Shown here: positions 27,116 through 35,561 of the stretch, piece by piece
How positions within the stretch are numbered: the stretch's first letter is position 1
Layout: the number at the start of each line of letters is the position of its first letter
NCBI GenBank assembly: GCA_018828145.1
Contig: JAHJWO010000020.1
Span: forward strand, 1-59,251
Direction: 5' to 3'
DNA length: 59,251 nucleotides
From: Alphaproteobacteria bacterium
GTDB taxonomy: Bacteria > Pseudomonadota > Alphaproteobacteria > Rhizobiales > Devosiaceae
The notes under the pieces: model-generated
Seen by the model: only the letters and a program-made list of their open reading frames with translations
What the model was told of the DNA's origin: nothing
Databases searched by the model: none
Translations under genes and position numbers: made by a program

Positions 27116-27500
27116 GGAACTCCTTGTTGACGCCCCAAAGTGGACAATTCCTTGCGGGAAGGTCCGTCCACTCCTACTCTTTTTACCAGTGCCCTAACGG
27201 GGCGCTGCGCAGCAAAGATCCCATGGCCATCCAGGTCCGCTTTCCCCGGAGGTCCATACATCTAGCGATGTTGTCAAAAAAATCGTGCCTTAAGGCACGG
27301 GCTGGGTGACGGGCTCAACTGCATATGGCGAGACCATAGCACAAAAATTCAGCAAAATCAAAAACTACGAATCAGGTGCAGATTTGCCATGCCGCAATGG
27401 GGCAAACATGTGGTCGGGACGCGCCTGCGCGCTTGTCCACCGGCTATGCACAGGATGAGCCGCCGCGAAGCTGTCGGCTGCAGGGTTAGCCGCCCGGCAG
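27116..27500. other. Intergenic region between fdxA and carD with a leader hairpin and a terminator
   Basis: The 385 bp hold no gene. Next to carD is a nested hairpin (27140-27171: outer GTGGAC/GTCCAC, inner TTCC/GGAA). At 27276-27301 is a strong minus-strand terminator. Between the terminator and fdxA are 200 bp of untranslated sequence of unknown purpose. Confidence 0.6.
27276..27301 (-). terminator. Strong rho-independent terminator downstream of fdxA
   Basis: On the minus strand the perfect stem CGTGCC-TTAA-GGCACG is followed by ATTTTTTT. It lies 200 bp beyond the fdxA stop codon, so it ends either a long fdxA 3' untranslated region or a separate small transcript. Confidence 0.85.
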
Positions 27501-27839
27501 TCAGTCGCCTTCGCCAGGCGCTTCGGAGAAGTATTTTGCCAGCTTGCCTTCTTCGCCATCCTTGTCCTTGGCGTCGGGCAGCGGATCGCGCCGTTCGGTC
27601 AGGTTCGGCCAGATCGAGGCAAACTTGGTGTTGAGCACGAGCCACTCGTCCAGACCGCTCTCGGTGTCCGGCTTGATGGCTTCGGCGGGGCATTCCGGCT
27701 CGCACACACCACAATCGATGCACTCGTCGGGATGGATCACGAGCATGTTCTCGCCTTCGTAGAAACAGTCCACCGGACACACTTCCACGCAATCGGTATA
27801 CTTACAGGCGATGCAATTGTCGGTGACGATATAGGTCAT
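27501..27839 (-). CDS. fdxA: Ferredoxin FdxA (seven-iron type)
   Basis: The 112-residue electron carrier holds one [3Fe-4S] and one [4Fe-4S] cluster. The cysteine pattern is C9, C12, C17, C21-P ([14 protein letters not shown]) and C40-C43-C46-C50-P ([12 protein letters not shown]). The C-terminal extension (about 55-112) is usual for proteobacterial FdxA. In related genomes it lies between the S4 gene and carD, but here the S4 side is displaced by an insertion. Confidence 0.96.
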   Translation of the reverse strand: MTYIVTDNCIACKYTDCVEVCPVDCFYEGENMLVIHPDECIDCGVCEPECPAEAIKPDTESGLDEWLVLNTKFASIWPNLTERRDPLPDAKDKDGEEGKLAKYFSEAPGEGD

Positions 27840-27999
27840 ATCGGGCGGCAGTCCGGCAGGGTCTCAACGCGTCCGGTGCTAAACCGTTTTCCGACGCGCT
27901 GCAAGGCCGCAAAGGCGCACCATTTGGCGCGAGACGGCGCGACGTTGAAACCTTTTGCCGCCATCGATGCTTGTCCTCGCAGATGAGGAGAGCATTGCC

Positions 28000-28590
28000 A
28001 TGCACACACTTCCCGATCCGTCACAGCGCCAGCCCAAGGGCGATCACAACCGCCGGGTGTCGATGGGCCTCGACATCGATCAGTTCGCGGCCGAGGCCGG
28101 CGTCTCTCCCGAGGCCCTGCGCGAATATGAGATGACCAGCCCGGACCACAGCTTCGATATCGAAGTGGCCCGGCGCGTCGGCTTCACCCTCGAGCGTCTC
28201 GAACAGGTCCTCCCCAATTCCGAGACCGGTCGGAACACAATCGCGCCTGAGGGGTTGATTCAGTCCAACCCGGAACATTCAGGAGTACCCAAAATGGACC
28301 ATTCCAATCACGTCCGTCTGTCGTCCACCGAGCTCACGCCATCCCTGCTGGAAGGCGCGACCATCTATGGCGCTGACGACCACAAGGTGGGCCATGTCTC
28401 CCATGTGCATGGTAGCGGCGCAGCCAGCCAGATCATCGTCGATGTCGGCGGTTTCCTCGGCCTCGGCGCCAAGCCGGTGGCCGTTCCGGCCAGCGACCTG
28501 GAATTCATGCGCGACGAGGACGGCGACATCCATGCTGTTACCGCGTGGACCAAGGACCAGCTCGAAAAGATGCCCGAGCACCATCACTGA
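28000..28590 (+). CDS. Helix-turn-helix-like segment fused to PRC-barrel protein (possible two genes in one frame)
   Basis: The open frame encodes 196 residues. Residues 1-98 look like a small HTH-like or acid-tolerant unit (FAAEAGVSPEALREYEM...FDIEVARRVGFTLERLEQVL). Residues 99-196 form a PRC-barrel domain (SLLEGATIYGADDHKVGHVSHVHG...VDVGGFLGLGAKPVAVP) with a His-rich end. ATG 28000 has GAGGAG upstream. A second ATG at 28294 also has AGGAG 8 nt upstream and an EcfG-type promoter before it, so the PRC-barrel part may be made alone. PRC-barrel proteins are common in the general stress regulon. Confidence 0.75.
   Translation: MHTLPDPSQRQPKGDHNRRVSMGLDIDQFAAEAGVSPEALREYEMTSPDHSFDIEVARRVGFTLERLEQVLPNSETGRNTIAPEGLIQSNPEHSGVPKMDHSNHVRLSSTELTPSLLEGATIYGADDHKVGHVSHVHGSGAASQIIVDVGGFLGLGAKPVAVPASDLEFMRDEDGDIHAVTAWTKDQLEKMPEHHH
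28232..28256 (+). promoter_or_regulatory. EcfG-type promoter inside the 28000-28590 frame
   Basis: GGAAC (28232-28236), 17 nt and GTT (28254-28256) match the EcfG consensus, 37 bp before the second start codon ATG 28294, which has its own AGGAG. The motif is embedded in coding sequence of the upstream half. Confidence 0.55.
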
Positions 28591-28603
28591 TAAAGCCAAA
28601 TCG

Positions 28604-28630
28604 GCCCGGGAGCGATCCCGGGCTTTTTTT
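28604..28630 (+). terminator. Terminator after the PRC-barrel gene
   Basis: GCCCGGG/CCCGGGC stem with a 6-nt loop followed by TTTTTTT, 14 bp after the stop codon. Confidence 0.9.
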
Positions 28631-28635
28631 CGACG

Positions 28636-28911
28636 TCAGCCTTGGCCAACCAGCGCGTTCAACGCCACGACGGCACCAACGCAGCTGACCGCCCCACCAA
28701 AAATCAGCCAACGGTCAAGTCCACCCCGGGAACCAAACACCTCGGCCCAGAAGCGATCCCGCAGGACCGCACGTTCCTGTTTGCTGAGGCCGACATTCTG
28801 CAGCATCGAGCGCCCCAGCATGCCGGAGCGCAAACTGACCCGGTAGCCCCCGATGATGAAGGCGCATATCCCAGCTGCAAATAGGCATCCAGCCATTGTC
28901 GGCCAGTCCAT
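28636..28911 (-). CDS. Small inner-membrane protein, unknown function
   Basis: The 91-residue product has two hydrophobic segments, about residues 5-24 (MAGCLFAAGICAFIIGGYRV) and 67-88 (WLIFGGAVSCVGAVVALNAL). A charged loop with KQERAVLRDRFWAEVFG lies between them. No family recognised. It lies 20 bp downstream of the acetyltransferase gene and may be co-transcribed. Confidence 0.65.
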   Translation of the reverse strand: MDWPTMAGCLFAAGICAFIIGGYRVSLRSGMLGRSMLQNVGLSKQERAVLRDRFWAEVFGSRGGLDRWLIFGGAVSCVGAVVALNALVGQG

Positions 28912-28931
28912 ATGCGTCTCCTCGACGGTAT

Positions 28932-29450
28932 TCAGTCCGGATTGCTTGCCTGAACTGGGTGGGGATGGCGAAAGACCAGATCCTCGGGGTCCTGCCGCGG
29001 CGCGTCGGCATCGCGCACGGCTCCGAGCCGCTCGGCCACCGCGATTGAGGCCATGTTCGCCGGACCGACATAACTGACCAGGGTGGGCAGGCCACGCTCG
29101 GCAAAGGCCCAGTCGCGCAAGGCGCCCGCCGCTTCCACCGCGTAGCCGCGCCCTTCATGCCCTTCAAACAACAACCAGCCCAATTCCTTTTCCGGAAAGA
29201 GTGGCCCGTGATTGATGCCCACCTGCCCGACGCACTCACCCGTCAGGCGCAGATCGATCATCAGCGCCCCATGGCCGAACAGGTGCCAACAGGCGACGTC
29301 GTGACAGAACAACCCCCAGGCGGCGAAACTGTCATAGGGCCCGCCCATATACTTCGCGCGTTCCGAAGTGAGCAGCTTTTCCATGGCAGGGAAGTCGGCG
29401 AAGACCGGCGGACGCAGGATGAGGCGCTTGGTGGTCAGGGTTGGGATCAT
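28932..29450 (-). CDS. GNAT family N-acetyltransferase (RimJ/RimL-like)
   Basis: The 172-residue protein opens with TKRLILRPPVFADFPAM, typical of ribosomal-protein or antibiotic acetyltransferases. The acetyl-CoA site is at GHEGRGYAVEAAGALRDWAF (about 95-115), followed by NMASIAVAERLGA. It belongs to the accessory insertion between fdxA and the S4 gene. Substrate unknown. Confidence 0.88.
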   Translation of the reverse strand: MIPTLTTKRLILRPPVFADFPAMEKLLTSERAKYMGGPYDSFAAWGLFCHDVACWHLFGHGALMIDLRLTGECVGQVGINHGPLFPEKELGWLLFEGHEGRGYAVEAAGALRDWAFAERGLPTLVSYVGPANMASIAVAERLGAVRDADAPRQDPEDLVFRHPHPVQASNPD

Positions 29451-29495
29451 GGTGTTTCCGCCATACCTCGCCGCTCCGTGAGAGGTGAGAAGGCC

Positions 29496-29903
29496 CTACT
29501 CATCATCCCCACCATGCAGCCGGTCCGTCTCCCGCCGCTCCTTCTTGGTGGGGCGGCCAGCCCCGTCGCCGCGCGGGGCGATGGCGGCCTCATAGGGCGA
29601 TTGCTCGGCTTTCGGCAGAACGGGCGGCGATAGATCCTCGTAGAGACCCTGGGCCTCGCTGGCCGGGCCGCGCCGCACGCCACAGTCGACAATACGCCAG
29701 ACCACGATGCGATTGTGGAGGGCCATGGTCAGCACGTCGCCGGCGCCCACCTTGAGGTCGCTGCGCACCGTGCGTTCGGAATTGACGCGGATGGCGCCCG
29801 TCTCGATGACCTTCTGCGCCAGCGTGCGCGACTTGAGCGCACGCGAAAAGAACAGGAACTTGTCGAGCCGCTCCTTGCGGACCGGATCGCTCGTCCCTGC
29901 CAA
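29496..29903 (-). CDS. RNA-binding S4 domain protein (HslR-like)
   Basis: The 135-residue protein has an S4 domain at residues 10-65 (ERLDKFLFFSRALKSRTLAQKVIETGAIRVN region) and a basic C-terminal tail (GRPTKKERRETDR). The Hsp15/HslR group binds 50S subunits carrying a stalled nascent chain. It starts 3 bp after the upstream helicase gene's stop, so the two are an operon in RNA metabolism. Confidence 0.9.
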   Translation of the reverse strand: MAGTSDPVRKERLDKFLFFSRALKSRTLAQKVIETGAIRVNSERTVRSDLKVGAGDVLTMALHNRIVVWRIVDCGVRRGPASEAQGLYEDLSPPVLPKAEQSPYEAAIAPRGDGAGRPTKKERRETDRLHGGDDE

Positions 29904-29906
29904 TCT

Positions 29907-32900
29907 CTACTCGGCCTTGCGGTCGCGCAGCGCCGCAAGCTTGGCAAAGGGGCTGTCCGGATCGAACGCCTTTTCTTTTCGTTCCTCGCGTGGCCGCTCG
30001 AAGCGCGCCTTGTCGCCCTGCTGGTCGGCCGGGCGGCGATTGTCGTTGCGACCCTTGCCTTCGAACTTCGGCTTCGGATTGAGGTGACGGGCCTTGGTAA
30101 GGTCCTGCACCTCGCCTTCGGGACGGCGCGGTGCCGTCGGACGCTGGTTGCGCTCCGGGCGCTTGGCCTGCCCTTCACCCTCGGGGCGGCGGCGATGGTC
30201 ATGCCGCTTGGCATCGACCCGCTTGCCGGCTGGCGACCAGACTTCGTCAAATTCCGGCTCAGCAGGTGCGGCCGGCACGGATTCGGCGGTTTCCGGCGCC
30301 GATTCGACAACCGTCGTGGCCGGGATGTCGGCCTCGACCGACGGCGCGACATCGGCCGTCACCGCTTCCACCGGCGCTTCATCGACGGCGTCGACACTGG
30401 CCGGGTTCTCGGCCAGCACCTCTTCCAGCGCCGGCGCTTCGGCCGTTGCCTCGGACGCCACGGCGGGTGCCGCGACCTTGGGGGTGCGCTTGACGCGATA
30501 GCCGAGCGAATTGAGGATCGAGGCGAAATCTTCGCCCGAGCAACCCAGGAGCGAAGTCATCTCGACCGTGACCCGGAAGCCGTTGCCCTCGGCGGCGCCA
30601 GCGGGCAGTTCGCCCTGGTGGCGGGTGGGGTCGAGCGCAATCAGCGGCCGGATGATATCGGCGAGGCGTTCAAGGATGTCGACGCGCACGGCGCGCTTGC
30701 CCGCCACCTTGAAGCCGGCAATTTCATAGAGCCGCGTATCGACTTCAGGATCGACCACGAAGCTGGTGCGGCCGCTCAGCACGATATGGGGAATATCGGT
30801 GACGCCGGGCTGACGCACGCCGCCATGCTTGAGCGCGAAGAGGATCAGCGCCAGCTCGCGCGGGGCGGGCTTCAGCGAGAGCGGCAGATAGATGTGGTAG
30901 GCGCCGAACTTGATGCCCAGCTTGCGCATCTTGCCGCGCACGTCCTGGTCGAGATTCTTGACCTCGTCAGCCACCTGGCTGCGCGGGATCAGCCCCAGAT
31001 GTTCGAATAGCTGGAAGGCAATGCCCCGCGCCGCGCCATCGAGATCGGCCGGAGCCTCGAGCGCCATGACGCTTTCGAGCACGGTATTGATATGGTGGCG
31101 CAGCCAGAGGCTGAGCCGCTCCTGCACGCGTTCGAGATCGGTGCCGGTGAGGGTTTCGTCGGCCAGCATCAGGATACGCGGCCGGTAGAGCGCGTCACCC
31201 TCGATCAGTTCGGCAACGATATCGCCCTTCCAGCGCATGCGCCCGTCGGTGGCCAGCACGAATTCCTCATTCGGCGCGCCGGCAAGCCGGTCGGCACGAT
31301 TGTGGATTTCGGGCGCCACCACCTGGTCGGCCGCAGAGCGCAGCCCCTTGATGTCAACGTCGCCATCATTGCGGGCCAGGGTGAAACGGAAGCCTTCAAG
31401 CGTGCCGATGAGATGGCCTTCCAGCCGCACTTCGCCACGCTCATTGATCTCGGGAGATGCCATACGTTTGTCTTTCAGGTGACGAAGCAGCACGCTCGTG
31501 CGCCGGTCGACGAACCGCTGGGTAAGCCGCTCATGCAGCGCATCACTCAGCCGGTCTTCAATGTCTCGGGTCTTTTCGCGCCAATGTGAAGGGTCTGCAA
31601 GCCAGTTTTTGCGGTTGGCGACAAAGGTCCAGGTGCGGACCTGCCTGATCCGGTTGCTCAAAGTATCGATATCGCCGCTCGCATTGTCGCAAAAGCGCAC
31701 CTGCTCGGCAATCCAGTCCTCGTTGACCTTGCCGCGTTTGACTAAGTCCGAGTAAATCCTGGTAACGATTTCGCCGTGATTGGCCGGCGAAATGCCCTGA
31801 TAGTCTGGGATTTGGCAGCATTCCCAGAGCAATCGCGCGCCATCGAGCCCGCGTGCCAACTGCCCGGCTTCATTGCGGGAAACGAATTCCAGGGCATGCT
31901 GGTCCTTGGCGACGGGCACCCGCGTCAGGCTGCGATGCTCCGGCGTCATCTCGAGACTGTCGCGCAGGGCGTTGATCGACGAAAAATCCAGCTGATTGTT
32001 GCGCCATTGCAGCACTTTAATCGGGTCGAAATCGTGCGTTTCGAGCGCCACGACCATTTCTTCGTCGAATCCCTCGGTCCCGCCGGTGACGCCAAACGTG
32101 CCGTTTCGCGCATGCCGGCCGGCTCGTCCGGCGATCTGGCCAAGCTCGGCCGGGGTCAGCGGACGGCTGGTATGGCCATCGAACTTGCTGTCATCGGCGA
32201 AGGCCACATGATGGATATCGAGATTGAGCCCCATGCCAATGGCATCGGTGGCGACGAGAAAATCCACGTCGCCATTCTGGTACAGCTCGACCTGCGCATT
32301 GCGGGTGCGGGGCGACAGGGCGCCCATGACGACGGCTGCCCCGCCGCGCTCGCGGCGGATCAACTCGGCAATGGCATAGACCTGTCTTGCCGAGAAGGCG
32401 ACGATGGCCGAGCGGGTCGGCTGGCGCGAAATCTTCTTGGAGCCGGCATAGGTCAGCTGGGAAAAGCGGGGTCGGTCGATGATCTCGCAATGGGGCAACA
32501 ACCGCTTGATCACCGGCGCCATGGTGGCGGCGCCCAGCAGCAGGGTCTCGCTACTACCGCGCGCATTGAGGATGCGATCGGTGAAGACATGGCCACGATC
32601 GAAGTCGATGGCGGTCTGGATCTCGTCGATGGCCACGCAATCGACGCGGATGTCGGTGGGCATGGCCTCGACCGTGCAGACCCAGTAGCGGGGCTTGGCC
32701 GGGACGATACGCTCCTCGCCCGTCACCAGGGCTACCGCGCCCTCCCCCACCCGCTCGACACAGCGCTGATAGACCTCGCGCGCCAATAGACGCAGCGGCA
32801 GGCCAATCATCCCCGAGGGATGGGCCAGCATTCGCTCGATGGCAAAGTAGGTCTTGCCGGTATTGGTCGGGCCAAGAATCGCCTTGACCGATTGAGGAGG

Positions 32901-32936
32901 CGCGAAGGTCATTGTCGCCAATGTAGGGGCTTGCAT
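29907..32936 (-). CDS. SUV3-like DEAD/DExH RNA helicase with long disordered tail
   Basis: The 1009-residue protein is related to the mitochondrial degradosome helicase SUV3. It has Walker A GPTNTGKT (22-29), DEIQ (104-107), the helicase C domain with GALSPRTRNAQ and the arginine finger motif IAGRAGRHARNG, then conserved C-terminal modules to about 780. Residues about 790-1009 are low complexity: first A/E/P/V-rich, then strongly basic with RRPEGEGQAKRPERNQRP, ending in FAKLAALRDRK. The tail could scaffold RNA or partners as in RNase E. It is co-transcribed with the S4 gene. Confidence 0.92.
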   Translation of the reverse strand: MQAPTLATMTFAPPQSVKAILGPTNTGKTYFAIERMLAHPSGMIGLPLRLLAREVYQRCVERVGEGAVALVTGEERIVPAKPRYWVCTVEAMPTDIRVDCVAIDEIQTAIDFDRGHVFTDRILNARGSSETLLLGAATMAPVIKRLLPHCEIIDRPRFSQLTYAGSKKISRQPTRSAIVAFSARQVYAIAELIRRERGGAAVVMGALSPRTRNAQVELYQNGDVDFLVATDAIGMGLNLDIHHVAFADDSKFDGHTSRPLTPAELGQIAGRAGRHARNGTFGVTGGTEGFDEEMVVALETHDFDPIKVLQWRNNQLDFSSINALRDSLEMTPEHRSLTRVPVAKDQHALEFVSRNEAGQLARGLDGARLLWECCQIPDYQGISPANHGEIVTRIYSDLVKRGKVNEDWIAEQVRFCDNASGDIDTLSNRIRQVRTWTFVANRKNWLADPSHWREKTRDIEDRLSDALHERLTQRFVDRRTSVLLRHLKDKRMASPEINERGEVRLEGHLIGTLEGFRFTLARNDGDVDIKGLRSAADQVVAPEIHNRADRLAGAPNEEFVLATDGRMRWKGDIVAELIEGDALYRPRILMLADETLTGTDLERVQERLSLWLRHHINTVLESVMALEAPADLDGAARGIAFQLFEHLGLIPRSQVADEVKNLDQDVRGKMRKLGIKFGAYHIYLPLSLKPAPRELALILFALKHGGVRQPGVTDIPHIVLSGRTSFVVDPEVDTRLYEIAGFKVAGKRAVRVDILERLADIIRPLIALDPTRHQGELPAGAAEGNGFRVTVEMTSLLGCSGEDFASILNSLGYRVKRTPKVAAPAVASEATAEAPALEEVLAENPASVDAVDEAPVEAVTADVAPSVEADIPATTVVESAPETAESVPAAPAEPEFDEVWSPAGKRVDAKRHDHRRRPEGEGQAKRPERNQRPTAPRRPEGEVQDLTKARHLNPKPKFEGKGRNDNRRPADQQGDKARFERPREERKEKAFDPDSPFAKLAALRDRKAE

Positions 32937-33405
32937 CGCCGGATGCGAGGCCTGCCAGACATTGTCCCAGGAAAGGACAGCATTACGACCCTTTTGTCAT
33001 GATGGTTTACCTGGGGAACATGAGGCGAACGAAACAGCACCGAATCGGCGCGACTCACGGAGTCCGGCTTCGTTCACGGCTAGGGCTGGTGGTTCCGAGC
33101 CATCGAGGACACAAGTATCGAGCCAAGGCGACCTGCATTGCGAAAAACGCGCCAAATCCGTTCAGCTTGCTTGCCAAACGGTTAATTCACCCCCGAATCG
33201 ACCCCTTCGTGACCGAAAGGTAAAGGACTGCGGCTGAAAGATTCTTCGCCGTTCATCAATGCCTCTGCGGTATTGCTGGCACGCGGGGCATCAGATTGAG
33301 GAAGTCGGCAGTTGACCGTGCCGAACTGGAACAGGGGCTACTGACAGAATCCGGCAGGGCAAGGGTCCAGAACCACCGCCTCCCTGACTGCAATCGGATT
33401 CAATC
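32937..33405. other. Intergenic region upstream of the helicase gene
   Basis: The 469 bp should contain the helicase promoter. Open frames here have no ribosome-binding site or recognisable product. A stretch at about 33028-33178 aligns, with much divergence, to 33802-33956 on the same strand. Confidence 0.5.
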
Positions 33406-33735
33406 ATGTCCCAGTTTGACCTTGACGCCCTGCCCGCCCCCCTGGGCGACTATTTCACCGCCGGCGACCGCCGCGCCATCATCGGCACCTTCGCCCCCGA
33501 CGCCCGGGTCCGCGACGAGGGCGAGGACCATGTCGGCACCGTTGCCATCGCCAATTGGCTGGACCGTGTCGAAACCCGCTACCAGCCGCGCTACGCCATC
33601 AAGGACGCCAAGACCGCTGGCGACCAGACCGTGGTGACCTTTGTCGTCTCGGGCACTTTCCCCGGCAGCCCGGCCACCTTGCGCCAGCAATTCGTCATCG
33701 CGGGCGGCAAGATCACCAGCCTCGCCACGCTCTAG
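33406..33735 (+). CDS. SnoaL/NTF2-like protein
   Basis: The 109-residue protein has the NTF2-like cone plan: an initial helix with FTAGDRRAIIGTFAPDARVRDEG, then VGTVAIANWLDRVETRY and alternating strands TVVTFVVSGTFPG and LRQQFVIAGGKITSLATL. Members are small-ligand isomerases or binding proteins of unknown target. No operon partner is present; it is bracketed by two weakly similar noncoding stretches. Confidence 0.85.
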   Translation: MSQFDLDALPAPLGDYFTAGDRRAIIGTFAPDARVRDEGEDHVGTVAIANWLDRVETRYQPRYAIKDAKTAGDQTVVTFVVSGTFPGSPATLRQQFVIAGGKITSLATL

Positions 33736-34113
33736 CCTGTCCCATTCCGGCACGATGCCGAACCCTTGGTGCCGCTCCCATTCACCTCTGGTCCAAAGCC
33801 GGAACGAACAGGGAGCGAATCGGGCGAACCGCGCAAATGCGGCTTTGTTCACCGCAAGCGCTGGGGGGCCAGGGGCATGCCCGACACAAGAGCGCGCTGC
33901 CTCACCGCCGGCTGCCGGGAAATGGCCGAAAACCGCTTCATCTCCATTGCCAAAGAATGAAGATCGGGCGTTTTAGCCAGACTGTGAACGGCGCATTGCC
34001 GACGATTTTACCCGCAGATGCAGGGCGTTAACGCAAGAGCGCCCGCAATGCGGGCGCTCTGACGGGCAAAATTGAGGATAAACCCGTTGACCGTCCCAGA
34101 GCGGGACGAGGCC
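33736..34113. other. Intergenic region after the NTF2-like gene
   Basis: The 378 bp hold the diverged repeat-like stretch at 33802-33956 and the hairpin 34036-34060. No gene was accepted here. Confidence 0.5.
34036..34060 (-). terminator. Hairpin terminator after the DUF3108 gene
   Basis: Perfect 11-bp arms AGAGCGCCCGC/GCGGGCGCTCT with a 3-nt loop lie 54 bp beyond the stop codon on the minus strand. They are followed by TTGCGTT, a weak T-tract. Confidence 0.6.
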
Positions 34114-34896
34114 CTATTGGGTCAGCTTGGTCAGCACCATGGAGAGATCGCCCATATTGGTGCCCAGCAGCACGCGATAGGGGATGAAATAGCCGGTCTC
34201 GAGCAGGGGCGCGTACCAGATGATGATCCGGTCGCTCTCGGCCAGATAGGTGGTGATGTCCGAACTGGTGAAGTGGCCCGAAATTGGGTCATAGTTGACC
34301 GTGCACAGCACGACAGGCCCCTGATAGCCGGTGCGGGGCGATGTGGCTTCGTCCTCGCCGGCATAGCTCATGGAAATGTCGAAGCGCTCGACGCCGGTAA
34401 AGATCCGCGCCTGGCGCTGGCAGAGGCTCTTGTCGAGCCCATTGCCTTTGAGCACGAAGGTGGAGAGAAAGTCGCTCACCCCGGTCAGGTGCCGGCGCTC
34501 CAGCGGGACGCGATCATAATTGTCGATGATCGGCGGCTGGACCTGGAAGGCGGAGACGTCGCGCCCGGCAAAGGACACATCGACGTTGAAGCTCTCGCCA
34601 TTGGCGCGGGTTTCGAGGTCGAACGTGTCCGCCATCAGGTTCTGGCCCGAGGACCGCCCCACCGAGGATGCCTTGGCCGTGCCGCTCGCCACCAGGGTGC
34701 CGAGGCCCGCGACATTGGCCGACAGGTCCATCCGGTAGCGGCTGCCATCGTCCTCAAGGTCAACCGTCATGGCGGCGATATTGATTCCGCCCAGCGTCAG
34801 CACATAGCTGGCCGACGCGTTGACCTCGGCCGCGTTGACGCTATGGCTGAAGAAAACGGCCAGCGAGGCCAGGCAGGCATGTCGGAACTGGATCAA
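34114..34896 (-). CDS. DUF3108 periplasmic protein
   Basis: The 260-residue protein has a signal peptide (1-22, ending SVNA) and a beta-rich mature part: ASYVLTLGGINIAAMTVDLEDDG, then YRMDLSANVAGLGTLVASG, and at the end RIIIWYAPLLETGYFIPYRVLLGTNMGDL. DUF3108 proteins are conserved exported proteins of unknown role; the barrel-like pattern suggests envelope lipid or polymer handling. It is divergent from rpmB. Confidence 0.85.
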   Translation of the reverse strand: MIQFRHACLASLAVFFSHSVNAAEVNASASYVLTLGGINIAAMTVDLEDDGSRYRMDLSANVAGLGTLVASGTAKASSVGRSSGQNLMADTFDLETRANGESFNVDVSFAGRDVSAFQVQPPIIDNYDRVPLERRHLTGVSDFLSTFVLKGNGLDKSLCQRQARIFTGVERFDISMSYAGEDEATSPRTGYQGPVVLCTVNYDPISGHFTSSDITTYLAESDRIIIWYAPLLETGYFIPYRVLLGTNMGDLSMVLTKLTQ

Positions 34897-35004
34897 GGGA
34901 CAAAGGTCTCTGCAGTGAGCGGGCGCGAATCAATGATTGCTTCAAAACTGCCTGCCGCTTATGGCCCATGCAAGGCGCTCGCGGGCGTTTGAGGCCGCTT
35001 TGCC

Positions 35005-35033
35005 TTGACTGCAGCGCCCGTTTTCTCTAAAGA
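35005..35033 (+). promoter_or_regulatory. Candidate rpmB promoter
   Basis: TTGACT (35005-35010), exactly 17 nt and TAAAGA (35028-35033) lie about 75 bp before the rpmB ATG. Confidence 0.55.
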
Positions 35034-35115
35034 GCCGCCAGATTTCACAACAATCGAGGCCCGTCGCGGACTTCTCCGCCACGCAGGACCTTTACACAAA
35101 TAGGATATCTTCCAA

Positions 35116-35400
35116 ATGGCACGTCGCTGTGAATTGACTGGCAAGGGTGTGATGGTTGGCAACAACGTCTCCCACGCCCTTAACCGTACCCGTCGCCGGT
35201 TCCTCCCGAACCTGGTGAACGTGACCCTGCTGTCCGAGGCGCTGGACCGCCCGGTCAAGCTGCGCATCTCGGCTGCTGCCCTGCGCACGGTCGAGCACCG
35301 CGGTGGCCTTGACGCCTTCCTGCTCAAGCAGAGCGACGACACGCTGTCCCCGCTCGCTTTGGGCATCAAGAAGGAAGTGCGCGCCGCCCTCGCTGCCTAA
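35116..35400 (+). CDS. rpmB: 50S ribosomal protein L28
   Basis: The 94-residue protein starts [29 protein letters not shown], the L28 signature, and carries the alphaproteobacterial C-terminal extension ([20 protein letters not shown]). It lacks the second zinc Cys pair, as is common in this class. It ends in a terminator before the transporter gene. Confidence 0.97.
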   Translation: MARRCELTGKGVMVGNNVSHALNRTRRRFLPNLVNVTLLSEALDRPVKLRISAAALRTVEHRGGLDAFLLKQSDDTLSPLALGIKKEVRAALAA

Positions 35401-35423
35401 GCGACCGGCCGACAGGAATTTCA

Positions 35424-35457
35424 GCCGCGTGGGGTAATGCCCGCGCGGTTTTGTTTT
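35424..35457 (+). terminator. Terminator after rpmB
   Basis: The stem CCGCG (with inner GGG/CCC) and CGCGG is followed by TTTTGTTTTT, 24 bp after the stop codon. Confidence 0.8.
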
Positions 35458-35561
35458 TGGGGGCGCCGTGACCATGGTGCCAACCCGCTCCAAAATAGAC
35501 TACAAGACAACCTCCGCCCCGGTCTGATGCCGGCCCCGCGGTTACATTGAGGTGCATTCTG

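Noticed and set aside
32999..33223. 74-residue basic open frame (MMVYLGNMRRTKQHR...)
   Set aside because: No ribosome-binding site, unlikely composition, and the stretch aligns at DNA level with another noncoding region.
33766..33960. 64-residue open frame with CGFVHRKRWGARGMP
   Set aside because: Overlaps the diverged repeat-like stretch, with no plausible start signal or conserved neighbour relation.
35458..35561. preQ1 riboswitch before the queuosine-precursor transporter gene
   Set aside because: The region is short and neither the preQ1-I nor the preQ1-II consensus pattern could be found.
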